The notes beneath the pieces were generated by a model. It had not been told where the DNA came from. It searched no databases and saw only the letters and a list, made by a program, of their open reading frames with translations. DNA of 64,000 bases from Syngnathus acus (taxonomy: Eukaryota; Chordata; Actinopteri; Syngnathiformes; Syngnathidae), in the NCBI RefSeq assembly GCF_901709675.1, contig NC_051088.1, positions 23,996,193 through 24,060,192 on the forward strand, written 5' to 3'. The position numbers were made by a program, and so were the translations under genes. The first letter of the stretch is position 1. Every line of letters starts with the position of its first letter. Shown piece after piece: positions 1 to 10,548 of this stretch.

Positions 1-496
1 TAATACAGCGTTGGATGCCGTCTCTGTTTTAGAAATCTTTTTCATCCTCCACTGTTGGAATGGTCTCTTTGTAGGTTTTGACTCCAAATGGAAGGAAAAC
101 AAAGACATTCCCTGCAGGCATTTGGATTTCTAAATAAATGGGATGTGTCATTTTGGGTAAATATCTGCATGACTAGACCATGCACATGAAATGTATTCGT
201 TAGATTTAAAAATACATAACTTAAATGTAACTATGAGCAATACAAACTCCAATGCACAAGCACAAATTCTGCCTCGACAAAGATATTATTCACTTCTGAC
301 ACGGAACGTTATTATTTTTACAATATATTTACGATTGAATTTGCCAGTGACGTATCATTTACACTGCAGGAGACATTTCTGATTTCAAATTTAGAGCTTA
401 CTCGCCTGTGTAGGCGTAACTATAAAGGGGGTCAGTTATATTTGTAGAGCTTTGGAAAAATATCTATTTACTAACGTGTATATAATGATAGACAAC
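1..496. other. Intronic, nothing recognised
   Basis: Ordinary AT-leaning sequence. No repeat, exon or site identified. Confidence 0.6.
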
Positions 497-504
497 GATT
501 ACAG

Positions 505-679
505 CACAGGTGTCAAACTCAAGGCCCGGGGGCCAGATACGGCCCGCCACATCATTTTATGTGGCCCGCGAAGACAAATTGTTCATCAAATTCGTGTGTC
601 ATTACTCGAATTGCAAATTGTCTTTACTTTTAATGCTATCTTTTTTTTTTAATATGAAAAAATGAGTTTGACACCCCTG
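505..679 (+). mobile_element. hAT-like non-autonomous element with 8-bp target duplication
   Basis: A 175-bp element. Left end CACAGGTGTCAAACTCA; the right end is the inverse, CAGGGGTGTCAAACTCA, differing at two positions. It is flanked by perfect 8-bp copies of GATTACAG at 497-504 and 680-687, the target-duplication length of hAT transposons. The body has the GGCCCGGGGGCCAGATAC and GGCCCGCCACATCA motifs shared with copies at 1682, 12481, 22312, 56288 and 61434. There is no transposase. Confidence 0.85.
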
Positions 680-687
680 GATTACAG

Positions 688-1673
688 CTAAAGGTATACG
701 AGTGCTTAACAAGTGGTGCGTCTCTGAGGAAGCCAAGTGTGGAACTGTGAAGCACTCCACTGTGTGATGCCTCGGAGCATCTTTGCACAGACGAGCACGG
801 AGGGAGAAGAAGAAAAAAAAAAAACTGTTGCGAAAGAAAGCACATGATGTGAAAATGACTTCTCTGATCTTATGAATCACACTTTTGACAGGAGACCACA
901 CATAAGCCGCCGCTGGGCAATGCAAAAAAAAAAAAAGCCGATAAAAGTGACGAATCAGCTAAAACGGCCCAAGAGCGGAGCAGGAGCAAATGAACTGTCA
1001 GCCAACCACACGTACGTTTTCAACGATGCGTTTTTATAAACGTCACCATCTTTGCGAGCGAAGAGTGGAGGAAAAACTTATCTGATCCACACAGAGAGAA
1101 GGTGAGTCTCTGGAGTCCCATTTCCTCACTTCTCCATTATTAGCTCTGCCAGCCAAAGAGATATTGTGCTCAGTGACAAATGGGAGCCGAGCTGCGAGGC
1201 ACAGACAACGCGGGGGTGGTCCCCCCCCCCCGCCCGTCCCACCTTATCCACCAATTCACTGCGCATCCACTACCTCCTTGATAATTGTGTTTTAAACCCC
1301 CTGATTAAATTTCACAGTCTCCAATGATATTGTTTTTGCCATGAATCCTTATGAAAAATGCTTTGTGCACCGAGTAGTCGGTGTAGGAGGCAGGAGATGA
1401 CACTTGGTACACGCCAAGCCTTCAGCGGACGCTAAATTCTTGCCATCAATCTCAGCGTTCTCCTCCGCCCACTTTTGCTGCGTCTTCTCGGCCACTCTTG
1501 AAAACAGACATAAACGCTCTTAATATTGTAAGCCTTCTCTTCGTTTTGGTCAATCCCAACACACCCACAGGCAAAGGCAATAATGTCAAATCATTATGTT
1601 TGGATAACCTTACAATTGTTTTTTCCACATTAAGTCTCTAGCATGAGATCTTCTTGCGTAATCTTTGTCGATG
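688..1673. other. Intronic, simple runs only
   Basis: Several A-runs (812-824, 924-936) and a poly(C) run near 1220. Nothing else recognised. Confidence 0.6.
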
Positions 1674-1681
1674 GCCTATTG

Positions 1682-1949
1682 CAGGGGTGTCAAACAGATT
1701 TTTTTTGGCGGGCCGCATTGTAGTCAGAGCTCCTTTCGGAGGGCCATTATGACTGTCAACCCAAATAAATGTATGAGCACCTCATAGTATATACAGTAAA
1801 AGCTACAAAACATATCGATATTAAAAGTGAAGACAATTTGCAATTCTAGTAATGACACACGAATTTGATGCACAATTTGTCTTCGCGGGCCACATCAAAT
1901 GATGTGGCGGGCCGTATCTGGCCCCCGGGCCTTGAGTTTGACACCTGTG
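1682..1949 (-). mobile_element. hAT-like non-autonomous element with 8-bp target duplication
   Basis: A 268-bp relative of the element at 505-679, inserted in the opposite orientation. It starts CAGGGGTGTCAAAC and ends with the inverse of CACAGGTGTCAAACTC. Perfect 8-bp flanks GCCTATTG lie at 1674-1681 and 1950-1957. It is longer than the 505 copy because it keeps an internal segment (GGGCCATTATGACTGTCAAC region) that the shorter copy lacks. Confidence 0.85.
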
Positions 1950-2025
1950 GCCTATTGCCTGGTGCCGTAAAAGATGCAAAAGTTGGTCAGAAGTAACCTT
2001 TGTTACGTTTCTATGCAAAAAAATA

Positions 2026-2127
2026 TCTCTATTTTTCAAAAGTGTAATTTGAGTATTGACACATGAAGTACATGCACAATTTATGTGGTGGGCCGTGTCT
2101 GGCCCCCGGGCTTTAGGTTTGACACAG
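2026..2127 (-). mobile_element. Degenerate hAT-like fragment
   Basis: It contains GTGGTGGGCCGTGTC and TGGCCCCCGGGCTTTAGG followed by TTTGACAC, matching one end of the elements at 505 and 1682. The other terminus is not recognisable and no target duplication is visible. It is probably an older truncated copy 77 bp from its intact relative. Confidence 0.6.
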
Positions 2128-2781
2128 TATGATCTAGTATGTAAGGATGGACTCAAAGACGGATCATTCGGTGTAATTTGCTGACACGTTTTCAAAAATT
2201 ACAGAAAATATTCAATGTGCATCCGAGATCGGACAATAAACACGATTCGGAAATGTCTACTAAAGTGGGGTATAAGACGGTCGGTGGGGGGCGTGTTGAA
2301 TGACACGTTAGCATAGTTTGAATGCCAGCGTGAGTTTAATCAATTCGCCGGGCGGCGGAGAAAATGGCAGGCAACGACAGGTTGGAGATGATTGCGTCTA
2401 ATTTGGCCACATTTCCCGCAGTTGACAGCGGGCGAGAAAGAGATGCAAGGCGTGCTCGGCTTTACATAACCATCGGCGTGCTTGATATTCATGTTTTGAA
2501 ATAAATAAAACGATTTCCAACTCTCTTTTAAAAAGGCCCACGAAGAAAACATTTAAAAAGCGCACTGAGGCTTTTTGTTGCCTTGCATTTTTCCTTTGTG
2601 AGCAAAGAAACCTTTGAAGCCATGAGATATGTCTTAATGATCAGCGCCTTAATGATGACACAAGATCCATTATTAATCCGTTCCAGGCCTCTATTCTCTA
2701 AAGGCACCAGCAGCTATTGGTATTGCCCTTTTTCTTTTCTTTTTTCCCCCGCATCTTTGTAAATATATAATGCAACGCAGT
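2128..2781. other. Intronic, nothing recognised
   Basis: Unique-looking sequence between the hAT-like fragment and the 194-bp duplication. No coding or repeat signal. Confidence 0.55.
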
Positions 2782-3170
2782 ACTTTGAGGAATTGTGTAA
2801 AAAGACAAAAAGTCAAAAACTTTGTTGTCATCATGTTTTCAATAACATCTCTATCATTCTTGAAAGTAATAAAAAGTAGAAATAAATTAAATAAATGAAA
2901 ATAAATTATTAAATTTATTTGTTTAATTATATATATATATATTACATTATACATTATTATTATTATTTATAATAAACTTTGAGGAATTGTGTAAAAAGAC
3001 AAAAAGGTCAAAACTTTATTGCCATCATGTTTTCAATAACCTCTATTATTCTTGAAAATAATAAAAGGTAAAAATAAAATAAATTAAATAAATGAAAATA
3101 AATTATTAAATGTATTAGTTTAATTATATATATTATATTATACATTATTATTATTATATATAATTTAAAT
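2782..3170. repeat. 194-bp tandem duplication, AT-rich
   Basis: A segment beginning ACTTTGAGGAATTGTGTAAA at 2782 recurs at 2976 with the same order of landmarks: AAGACAAAAAG, CATCATGTTTTCAATAAC, TTAAATAAATGAAAATAAAT and the (AT)n/TTATTATTATT end. The copies differ by point changes and small indels in the AT tracts. No terminal inverted repeats, so this is a local duplication rather than a transposon. Confidence 0.85.
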
Positions 3171-4267
3171 TTATTTATAATTAAATAAAAAGAAATTATT
3201 GATTTAGTAATCTGGAACACGGTGTTATTTATTTTTTTACTTCACAAGACTTTAGCAACCCGTGCATACATCATCAAAGTACCTCAACAACAAAGCAAGA
3301 CACATTTTGCAGGCAAAAAAACCCCCAACATAACATAGCTAAATACTTTCACACAAAAGTAATAAATGACAGTTTGCTGAGCGGCGATAACTGCAATCCA
3401 AGCAAATTGCATCCAAACATGCTTTCTGCAAGCTCCATCAGGGACGGAATTCAGAGTGGGACAAAGCTGCAGTGAAGTTGTTGTTGTGTTGTAAATAGCA
3501 CAGAATATATTGAAGTCCACGTCCCCGCTGGGAAACAGCATAACAAACAACAAACAGTCAAATGTGTACAGGATGAGTGTGGAGACAGCGAGATTTATCC
3601 GCCTGCCTAATAATGAGCCAAAGATGTAGAAACAGCAAACAAATTGGTAGATCTGGCCGACTGATACGAAAGAAATCAACTATTTATACCTCAGGATTTG
3701 AAGAATCGTTCTGTCACTCAAAGCGGGCCAATTTGTCTGATAAGAACTCAAACATAGACATTACACAGATTCCAAGAATCACCGAATAGTTTCAACTTGT
3801 GACAGGTGATGAAATGATAACCTTGAGAACACGGACAGAAAAATTGTTCTTTGATTCGCAGCTCTCAATTACGAAAGAAAAAAAAGAAAATGGAGATCAG
3901 TGTTCATTTGTACTATAATTACCTCCAGCAAAAACGATTAGATTTTAATTATGTCTGTGCGTTTGTGTGTTCGACGTACGTGATTAAAACGGGCAAATAT
4001 TGTGACTGTGTCTAGGGACTGAAGTTGAGACGTCGAACAAAGTTTAACGTGGCTCTAATCCAGACTGCATCTGGCTGTAATTTCAAGTTTAAAAAAAAAT
4101 CTATTTAATTTGATAAGAGACCTATACATCAGGTTATTTAATTGTGCTATCAAATCCTGCGAGGGTCGCGACAACATCGAGCCAAAACTCTGCGTTTAAC
4201 TTTTGGCTTTGAAAACCAAATGTACCAAGATGAGGACTGGCACTGAAAAAGATTCAATAAATGTAAG
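3171..4267. other. Intronic, one hydrophobic open frame of doubtful meaning
   Basis: A minus-strand open frame of 131 codons (3284-3679) is hydrophobic and cysteine-rich but matches no family I know. AT-rich DNA on the reverse of A-rich sequence often yields such frames. Otherwise nothing. Confidence 0.5.
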
Positions 4268-4935
4268 TGGAGGTGCGACGATTAATCGATAATGATTTTT
4301 GATATTAAAAAAATTCATCAATTAATCCTTAAGATATCTTTGTTAACGGATCACAATGAGCGGAACCAAAATAAAACATTTGTGTTTCCTTTTATACAGT
4401 AATAAGCATTTTTTGCCTATTTTCTAACATGTTACAAAATAAAAAACAGTAACTGAATCATCGTTATTTCAAATTCTTAGTGTAAAAACACAAATTAATG
4501 TCCATTTTTAATGAATAAGAATTTAAAATGTGTTTGTTTTTTATCAGATTCATCAATGAATTGACAAAATAATCAACAGATTAATCGATTATTTAATCAA
4601 TCTAAAATGTTTTTTTAATTGATTCATCGATTAATTGACAAAATAATCAACTGAATAATCGATTATTTAACCAGTCATTAGTTGCCGATCCAGATGGAAA
4701 CAAAGCATTTATTTAACTAAAATATGTTTTTTTAATTGGATTCATCGATTAATTGACAAAATAATCAACAGAATAATCGATAATTTAATTGAATTCATTA
4801 GTTGCAGATCCAGATGGAAACATAAAGCATTTATTTATCCAAAACGTGTTTTTTTTTATAAGATTCATCGATTAATTGACAAAATAATCGACAGATTAAT
4901 CGATTATTTAATCAATCGTTACTCGCAGCTCCAGA
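4268..4935. mobile_element. hAT-like element rich in GATTAATCGAT, with internal tandem repeat
   Basis: Left end GTGGAGGTGCGACGATTAAT and right end, inverted, CTGGAGCTGCGAGTAACGAT form imperfect inverted termini of the GGTGCAACGATTAATCG type found in fish hAT-like elements. A second member of the type is at 13138-13864. The right part (about 4547-4945) is a tandem array of a 70-120 bp unit containing ATTGACAAAATAATC and GATTATTTAATC. Confidence 0.6.
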
Positions 4936-4945
4936 TGGAAACATA
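4547..4945. repeat. Four-copy tandem repeat with ATTGACAAAATAATC core
   Basis: Units start near 4549, 4620, 4738 and 4861. Each has GATTCATCGATTAATTGACA, then AAATAATC(A/G)AC and a GATTATTTAA-like block. Units 2 to 4 also share CCAGATGGAAACA(TA)AA and a T-run, with about 120-bp spacing. The array lies in the right half of the hAT-like element at 4268. Confidence 0.8.
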
Positions 4946-5570
4946 AAACAGAATAATAAAACAGACAGAGACACAAATGCGCAACTGGACATCCAGCAGC
5001 TAAAACAAAATAACATGAAAAGCTTGTGAAAGCAGCAAGTCGCTTTAGTGGATCTTATCAAGGACATGCAATTATAGCACCTAAGATGCTTTGATACCAC
5101 TTTCAACTTTTCAAAGAACACCCCAAGTTATATGCGGCGGATGAATCTCGGTTCCTCCCTAAAGTCCCTTGGGACAATATCAAGCTTTTATGAGAAATCC
5201 ATGGCCATATATATCGGCGGAAAGTTACAACGGGGCAACAGACAGATCAACTTTGTATCGTGAAAAAAGTTTAGGCCTCTCTCGGGCTTTTGCACTTGGC
5301 TGAGGTGAAGGTGTTATCATGGTTTTAATAAAAAAATAAAAAAAAATTATTATTCCATGTTGTAGTCTTTGACTCGGATGTCTGCACTGTGTAAGCGTGC
5401 GCTTTGAGTGTTGTCTCAGTAAAAGGTCAAGTAGACCTTTAGCTGTGTCCAATCACGCCTGATCGCTCTTTCTCACCAGCCGCCGTGAACATTATCGGCT
5501 AGTGGTTCTTTTTTTTTTTTGCTGGCTGGGCTGCTCTTTATTGAATTTGAAATCAGCGACGTGCTTTTCT

Positions 5571-5636
5571 AACTCATTCAGTGCCAATGACGGTTATAGA
5601 CGTCAAAGATATTAACTGGGTTGGCAGTGAATGAGT
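5571..5636. mobile_element. Short palindromic element (AACTCATTCA type), uninterrupted
   Basis: A 66-bp unit with ends ACTCATTCAGTGCCAA and, inverted, ACTCATTCACTGCCAA, one mismatch in 16. A second copy at 6341-6883 is split by another element, so this copy serves as the empty-site reference. Confidence 0.75.
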
Positions 5637-6167
5637 CAAAACTTCAAGAGGCTTTGGAATTATATTGATTTCTGCATAAAATGTGTTCCGGTCTTCGTAT
5701 AATTTGCTTACAGTAACGTCAAACAATTTTTTTGTGTTATGTCATGAATTTTCTTCACCTCTGAGAATTCTGCACAGTGCTTTTTTTTTTTTTTTTTACA
5801 AGATGGCTCCTCTTAGGCAGCGTAGCAACCATGCTTAACGTTCTGCCTTTATGAGACGCTGTCTTAACATGGACTGATGAACGTCAAGGCTTTCCGAGAT
5901 ACTTGTGCGTACTCTGAGAGGCCTTTAGTATGGTTGGCTATCTTTCATCTATTGATGTGACTTAGCTACAGCTTGAAGTTTATGACCAATTTATGGACAA
6001 ATCCAGGTTAAAGTGCTTTTTCTTGTAATTGATTTCCGTGATTCCAGGAAACGCAGATATGGAAAAATCTCCTCGAAATTTTGCTTGAAAAACAAGACGG
6101 CATTGTCTCGATGTAATATTATCATTGTCCAACACTTTGTGGGCGGGTAATTGCTGCTCTTTTTCAT

Positions 6168-6205
6168 GATGATGATGATGATAGAACTTTATTCATCAAT
6201 TTATT
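6168..6205 (-). repeat. (ATG)n with LINE-like 3' tail
   Basis: A short run of GATGATGATGATGATGATAG leads into AACTTTATTCATC. An AATAAAG-type end with a simple-repeat tail on the minus strand is usual for 3' ends of fish non-LTR retrotransposons. Only the tail is recognisable. Confidence 0.35.
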
Positions 6206-6340
6206 CATCATTTATTCATGCACTAAACAAAGGCAGATAGATTTGAAATTGGCTCAGTCAAAAGAGAATCAGTAACTCAAAATAAAATTGAAAACTTATT
6301 TGCTCATGCCCAGTGTGCCCAACTGTGTCAGAGAATCATT

Positions 6341-6883
6341 AACTCATTCAGTGCCATTGACGGTTATAGATGTCAAAGATATTACCGTATTGGCCCGAAT
6401 ATAAGACGACCCCCTTTTTCAAAATTCAAGTTTGAAAAATGACTTATTGAACACCAAATTAAATTTTTATACAGAAAATAATTACAGTACATCTGAAACA
6501 AATAATTATAACAATATATTCGATAGAAAAAGCACGTTATGGCTTCTGGTTTTTGAAATGTAAATAAACTACTGTGGTAAAACAACAAAATTGCAATAAC
6601 TGCATTAACCATCAAAGTGAAGTCTAACTGTAACTGTAGTCCTGAAGCAAATCTGAATAAAGAAAAACATTGCAATGAAATAATGCAAACTCTTTTTTTC
6701 TTCTCTTTTCTTTCTTACCGCTATTTTATATTTTTCTTCTTCGTGCTACCGCTGTTTTTATTTTTATTCTTCGTGACAGGGGTTCGCTTTGGCCTGGGGA
6801 GTTAAGTTCAGCATTCACTTTAAAGAAAAAACACCGTCTTATATTCGGGCCAATACGGTAACCGGGTTGGCGATGAATGAGTT
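6341..6883. mobile_element. AACTCATTCA-type short element, interrupted
   Basis: Left half 6341-6384 (AACTCATTCAGTGCCATTGA onward) and right half 6861-6883 (ACCGGGTTGGCGATGAATGA) together match the uninterrupted 66-bp copy at 5571-5636. They are separated by the element at 6385-6858. Confidence 0.8.
6385..6858. mobile_element. TA-flanked MITE with CCGTATTGGCCCGAATATAA termini
   Basis: A 474-bp element whose ends CCGTATTGGCCCGAATATAA and its exact inverse are flanked by TA (6383-6384 and 6859-6860). Comparison with 5571-5636 gives the pre-insertion site and shows the duplicated dinucleotide. The interior is AT-rich with no transposase. It is related in style (CCGTATT...TATAAG) to 13503, 26355 and 10311, but its terminal sequence differs. 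The TA target is compatible with Tc1/mariner or other TA-using superfamilies. Confidence 0.85.
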
Positions 6884-7975
6884 AAAATAAATTGTGAAAT
6901 ACAAACTCTGACCAACACAATGATTATTAAAAAAAATACAAAATAATTGGTCAGTAACGCATCGTGTGATGAAAAATCAAAATAGTTTTTCAATGTTATA
7001 GTCCTTTTGCTGCATCCGCCGTATTGGATTTGGAAGTTGACACAAAGACAAGCTGCTTTTCCAACAAGTTTTTGAAATTTCTGGCAACTTTGTAGAACAC
7101 TTTTGTTCCTTGGCTGCACTTTGGAGGACAAGCATGCTTGGAAGTGAATTTCCAATTGGCCACAACTTGACACGCTCTAGGATGTTGTTCTGTTCTGACT
7201 GGAAGATCACCACCGCAACAGATTTCAATCAAATGTCCCAAAGTCTGCAGAGATTGATGCCAAAAAAAGCAACTTTATGTTTGATTCACACAATCTGGAG
7301 CTGGTTGATGACTTTTACGGAGAATTTCTCTCGTCTTGAACGTATGTTAATTAATTTCAAATGTATAATAAAGGATAATATTGGCTTGCATCTCCAGGAG
7401 ATGAGCTGATTGCGAGGCCACGGCCACAAATTGGTAGGGCGAAATAACGCAAATACAATTAAAAGCAAAGTGTGCGCGCGTACGCCGATACTAAACCCAA
7501 AACATCCATTTACGAGCGCACTCAGCAAGAGCGGAACAATTTTGAGTGCATAAACAGAAATTTAATTAAAAGGGAAAATAAGGCTTTTCACACATATTTG
7601 ATCTTTCCATACAAAAAAAATTAATTTGGTAGCAGTGACGTGACATCAAACTGAGCGCTAATTTTGCGCTTGTTAAATATGCATAAGTTAAACACAAGCG
7701 GGGGAATTGTGACATTTTTCAAATGAGCCAAAACAAAAATATATTTGTAGTTTGATGGCAACATTAATCGGCAGAGGAGATTTCAATTTCACCATCTGGC
7801 GTGAACCAAATTGTGACTCATGAAAATAATTTGATGTTCTTTCTATCCGTTGCAACTTTGTTTTGATTGACAAGGATTTATTTATTTGTGACTTGAGCAC
7901 AACTTTTGTTTGCATAACATGATCAGATTATGTTAAGACCATTTGTGCAGTATTTCTGAATATGACGTCACCTAC
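6884..7975. other. Intron 3 proximal to exon 3, nothing recognised
   Basis: Beyond the GT donor at 7975-7974 this holds no recognised repeat and no second exon. Confidence 0.6.
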
Positions 7976-8162
7976 CTGTTAGGTTCCGAAGGCCCAGCTG
8001 CCTCAATCCGTAGTATCCATCCCGCCTGTAGTTGAGGAAGATAGCAAGCGAATAGCGGCCTTCGTACAGCTTGGTGCCTCTGATGATCCGTAGATTTTCC
8101 AGCGGGAGGTAGTCAAACTGGTTGAGAGCCACCAGCACGTAACCAGTCACCTCTCTGATGGA
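7976..8162 (-). CDS. erbb4: erbb4 exon 3 (extracellular domain I, second half)
   Basis: This exon continues the L1 ligand-binding domain of ErbB4. Minus-strand translation begins [20 protein letters not shown], continues [32 protein letters not shown] and ends [10 protein letters not shown] plus one base of the next codon. [12 protein letters not shown] and [11 protein letters not shown] are hallmark ErbB L-domain strands, and [15 protein letters not shown] and LGLRNLT point to ERBB4 specifically. The upstream acceptor is a C/T-rich tract ending TTCATTGCAG, and the donor is ACAG|GTAGGT at 7976/7975. The length of 187 bp equals human ERBB4 exon 3 as I recall it. The K|S junction with exon 2 is in frame (phase 0), and the exon leaves in phase 1. 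NLT at the 3' end is a conserved N-glycosylation sequon. There is no frameshift or stop, so the exon looks functional. Confidence 0.95.
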
Positions 8163-8264
8163 CTGCAATGAAGAAATGGAGTCAATGAGCTCTGACATTT
8201 TTATAGAAGATACATTTAAAAAGTGGGAACCACGTGTTGATATGGTAAAATGAACGTGATTATC

Positions 8265-8392
8265 GTTTTTTTTAATTTATTTTTTATATTATTTTTATTT
8301 TATATTTTATTATATTATATATTTTATTATTTATCATATATTTTATATATATTTTAAATATTATTTTTAATATTTTTTTATTCCGAATATTC
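8265..8392. repeat. AT-rich low-complexity tract
   Basis: Runs of T, TTTTA and TATATTTTATTATA-like sequence about 100 bp upstream (gene direction) of exon 3's acceptor. No unit structure stable enough to call a microsatellite. Confidence 0.7.
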
Positions 8393-10107
8393 AAATATTC
8401 CTGCTGCTTCCTGTTTGTTCTCAGACAAATTCTTTGCATAAAATGAAATTGAGGAAGCAAAATAAACAGGGAGAAAAAAAAAGCCATTCAAAAAGAAATG
8501 AGAAGAAGCATAGCTTTACTTTTGTTAGCTCGTGTCTTGGATCTCCAAACGATTTAATTACCTCCCCATTTTACAGCACGAACTACTTTCTTTCAAAGCC
8601 ATATAAAAGTGTGCTCGATTTTTCTGACCGATTCCCGTGACATTGAAAAGTCTCCGGGAACACCTCTTCCGCGCTTGCGTGCAAATTCCCAGGTGACTAA
8701 TGATGGGTTTGTCACCAGTCTGGCCTGGGAGAAGGCATGCAGCAGAAAAATGCACGAGTGCAGTAGACTGATAGTTAAGCGCTTGAGGATAATAGCAGGT
8801 GTCCCATACAAGCGGCCATAATGTGGCTCACTGCCAGGACTGGGGCTATTGTAGCACAAACACAAAAGGAAGCAAAACACAAAGTGGAGGTGCTTATTAG
8901 CAAGATTACAGCACGTCAATCATCCAGAGGGAAAGAACAACATCATAAAATAGCAGCATTCATTTCACTGGAGAATTTGATTAGCATACTTATTACAGAG
9001 CCTACTGTGAGAAAGTGCTGGTAAAAAAAAAAAAAAGAAAGAAATGTTGGAGAGCCAACAAAGTTGTGGCGTCTTTAAAAAAAAAAAAACAACATTACGT
9101 TCTTGCAGGGGTTTCTTGATTCCGCCCCCCGGTAGGAAGTCATTCCCTGCCATTACTTTGACCCCCACTGTGGCCTTGTGTTCACTGCTGGGGGATTGCT
9201 GAGCTCAGCCAGCTATCATTAAGTTCCTTCGAAGCCCTCCGGGTCCCCACTGAGGCTGCGTCGCCACCCGACCCGGCTGCTCCCACTGTGCGCCCTTCTC
9301 CCGGCCGGCCCCCAAGTCCAGACAACACACAGACAAAAAAAGAACACCAGAGTTCCCTTGTTGCATAGCAACGTGAGGAAAAGTGGGAGCGAGGGAAAGC
9401 AAAAACAAACAGGAAAGGGAAATTTTCTGTAATTTAATTAAAGGATTATTCTGCCCATATCTTTGATGTAATTTAATACTCCGCTGGGATTAAATATACT
9501 TGTAAATATGTAGATCAAAGATTTCTCGACCAATAGGCATTGGTCGGGAAGCATCAGAAGTATCGGGGGGGGCTGATTGCGATTTTTTTTGGCCCGCTTG
9601 TGTAGCAAAACGTTTTTTCAGCAGGTCAAGCAGCATGGTGGGCAAGACCAAAGTGCAGAAGACACTTGCTGTTCGGACTCTTTAACCTCCGCAGGTACGT
9701 ATATGATAGCGAAACAAAAACCTCATTTTCCGACATCAGATATGCTGTGAATACAATGTCATCCAAGGTTGAACTTTTGTAGGAACTCTCAAGCAGCCCG
9801 ACTATTTCCATCATCTCCACCGAAGAAAAAAAACAAAAAACACACTGCCAAGCATAGCTGTGAGCTCTTGTGTCAGATTTCGAGTGTGTACTTCAGTACT
9901 CTAAGGGCTTTTATGTGTTTGTTTTTTTTCACCCCTGTTGAGGATTGCTGCCATCCAAAAGGAGAACTTTAGCAGAATAGCTCACTCGGTCGAGTATGCA
10001 GCCAACATTTTACGAACCAGAATTTGGCAGAGAAGACCAAGACCATCTTCCAATGAAAAGACAGAAGACTGCACAGACAGGTCCTTTTATTATTTATATA
10101 TTAGATT
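8393..10107. other. Intron 2, nothing recognised
   Basis: Short A-runs near 9020 and 9077 and a GC-richer patch at 9230-9330. No repeat family or exon. Confidence 0.55.
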
Positions 10108-10548
10108 ACAAATAGTATATTATATTAAATAATATATATATAATATAATATTAAATTATATATAATATAATATATACTATATATAATATAATACAAAATA
10201 AAACAAAATAAAATCTAATGTAATATAATATAATATAATATACAAATAGTATATTATATTAAATAATATATATATAATATAATATTAAATTATATATAAT
10301 ATAATATATACCGTAATTTTCGGACTATAAGTCGCACCGGAGTATAAGTCGCACCAGCCATAAAATGCCCAAAAAAGTGAAAAAAAACCATATATATGTA
10401 TATAAAACGCTCCTGAGTATAAGTCGCCCCCCCACCCAAACTATGAAAAAAAACCGCGACTTATAGTCCGAAAATTACGGTACTATATATAATATAATAC
10501 AAAATAAAACAAAATAAAATATAATGTAATATAATATAATATAATATT
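10108..10548. repeat. 134-bp AT-rich tandem duplication, second copy interrupted
   Basis: Copy 1 occupies 10108-10241 and copy 2 10242-10548. Both run from ACAAATAGTATATTATATTA through TATACTATATATAATATAAT to AACAAAATAAAATYTAATGT. Copy 2 contains the TA-flanked MITE at 10311-10480; removing it and one TA restores a 134-bp unit. Confidence 0.85.
10311..10480. mobile_element. TA-flanked MITE, CCGTAATTTTCGGACTATAA type, short form
   Basis: A 170-bp element. Termini CCGTAATTTTCGGACTATAA and its exact inverse; flanks TA at 10309-10310 and 10481-10482. The interior repeats GAGTATAAGTCGC motifs. Ends and subterminal sequence match the 798-bp element at 26355-27152, so this is an internal-deletion derivative of that family. 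The empty target survives in copy 1 of the tandem duplication at about 10175. Confidence 0.9.

Larger units (their letters stand above)
4946..6340. other. Intronic, short element and T-runs
   Basis: Apart from the 66-bp element at 5571 and the tail at 6168, only T-runs (5509, 5781) are seen. Confidence 0.5.
1..7975 (-). other. erbb4: erbb4 intron 3, 5' part
   Basis: Sequence downstream of exon 3, beginning with the GT donor at 7975-7974. ERBB4 exon 4 would encode a short segment of domain I/II; I looked for its expected codons on the minus strand and did not find it, so intron 3 continues beyond position 1. The region holds hAT-like elements, a 194-bp tandem duplication, a GATTAATCGATTA-rich tandem repeat and a nested TA-flanked element. 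Confidence 0.85.

Noticed and set aside
3284-3679. 131-codon hydrophobic, cysteine-rich minus-strand open frame
   Set aside because: Looks superficially like a membrane protein but has no family match I know, no signal of exons or polyadenylation, and is the reverse of A-rich intron.
1-7975. ERBB4 exon 4 downstream of exon 3
   Set aside because: No minus-strand segment encodes the expected continuation of domain I within the window, so intron 3 is taken to extend past position 1.
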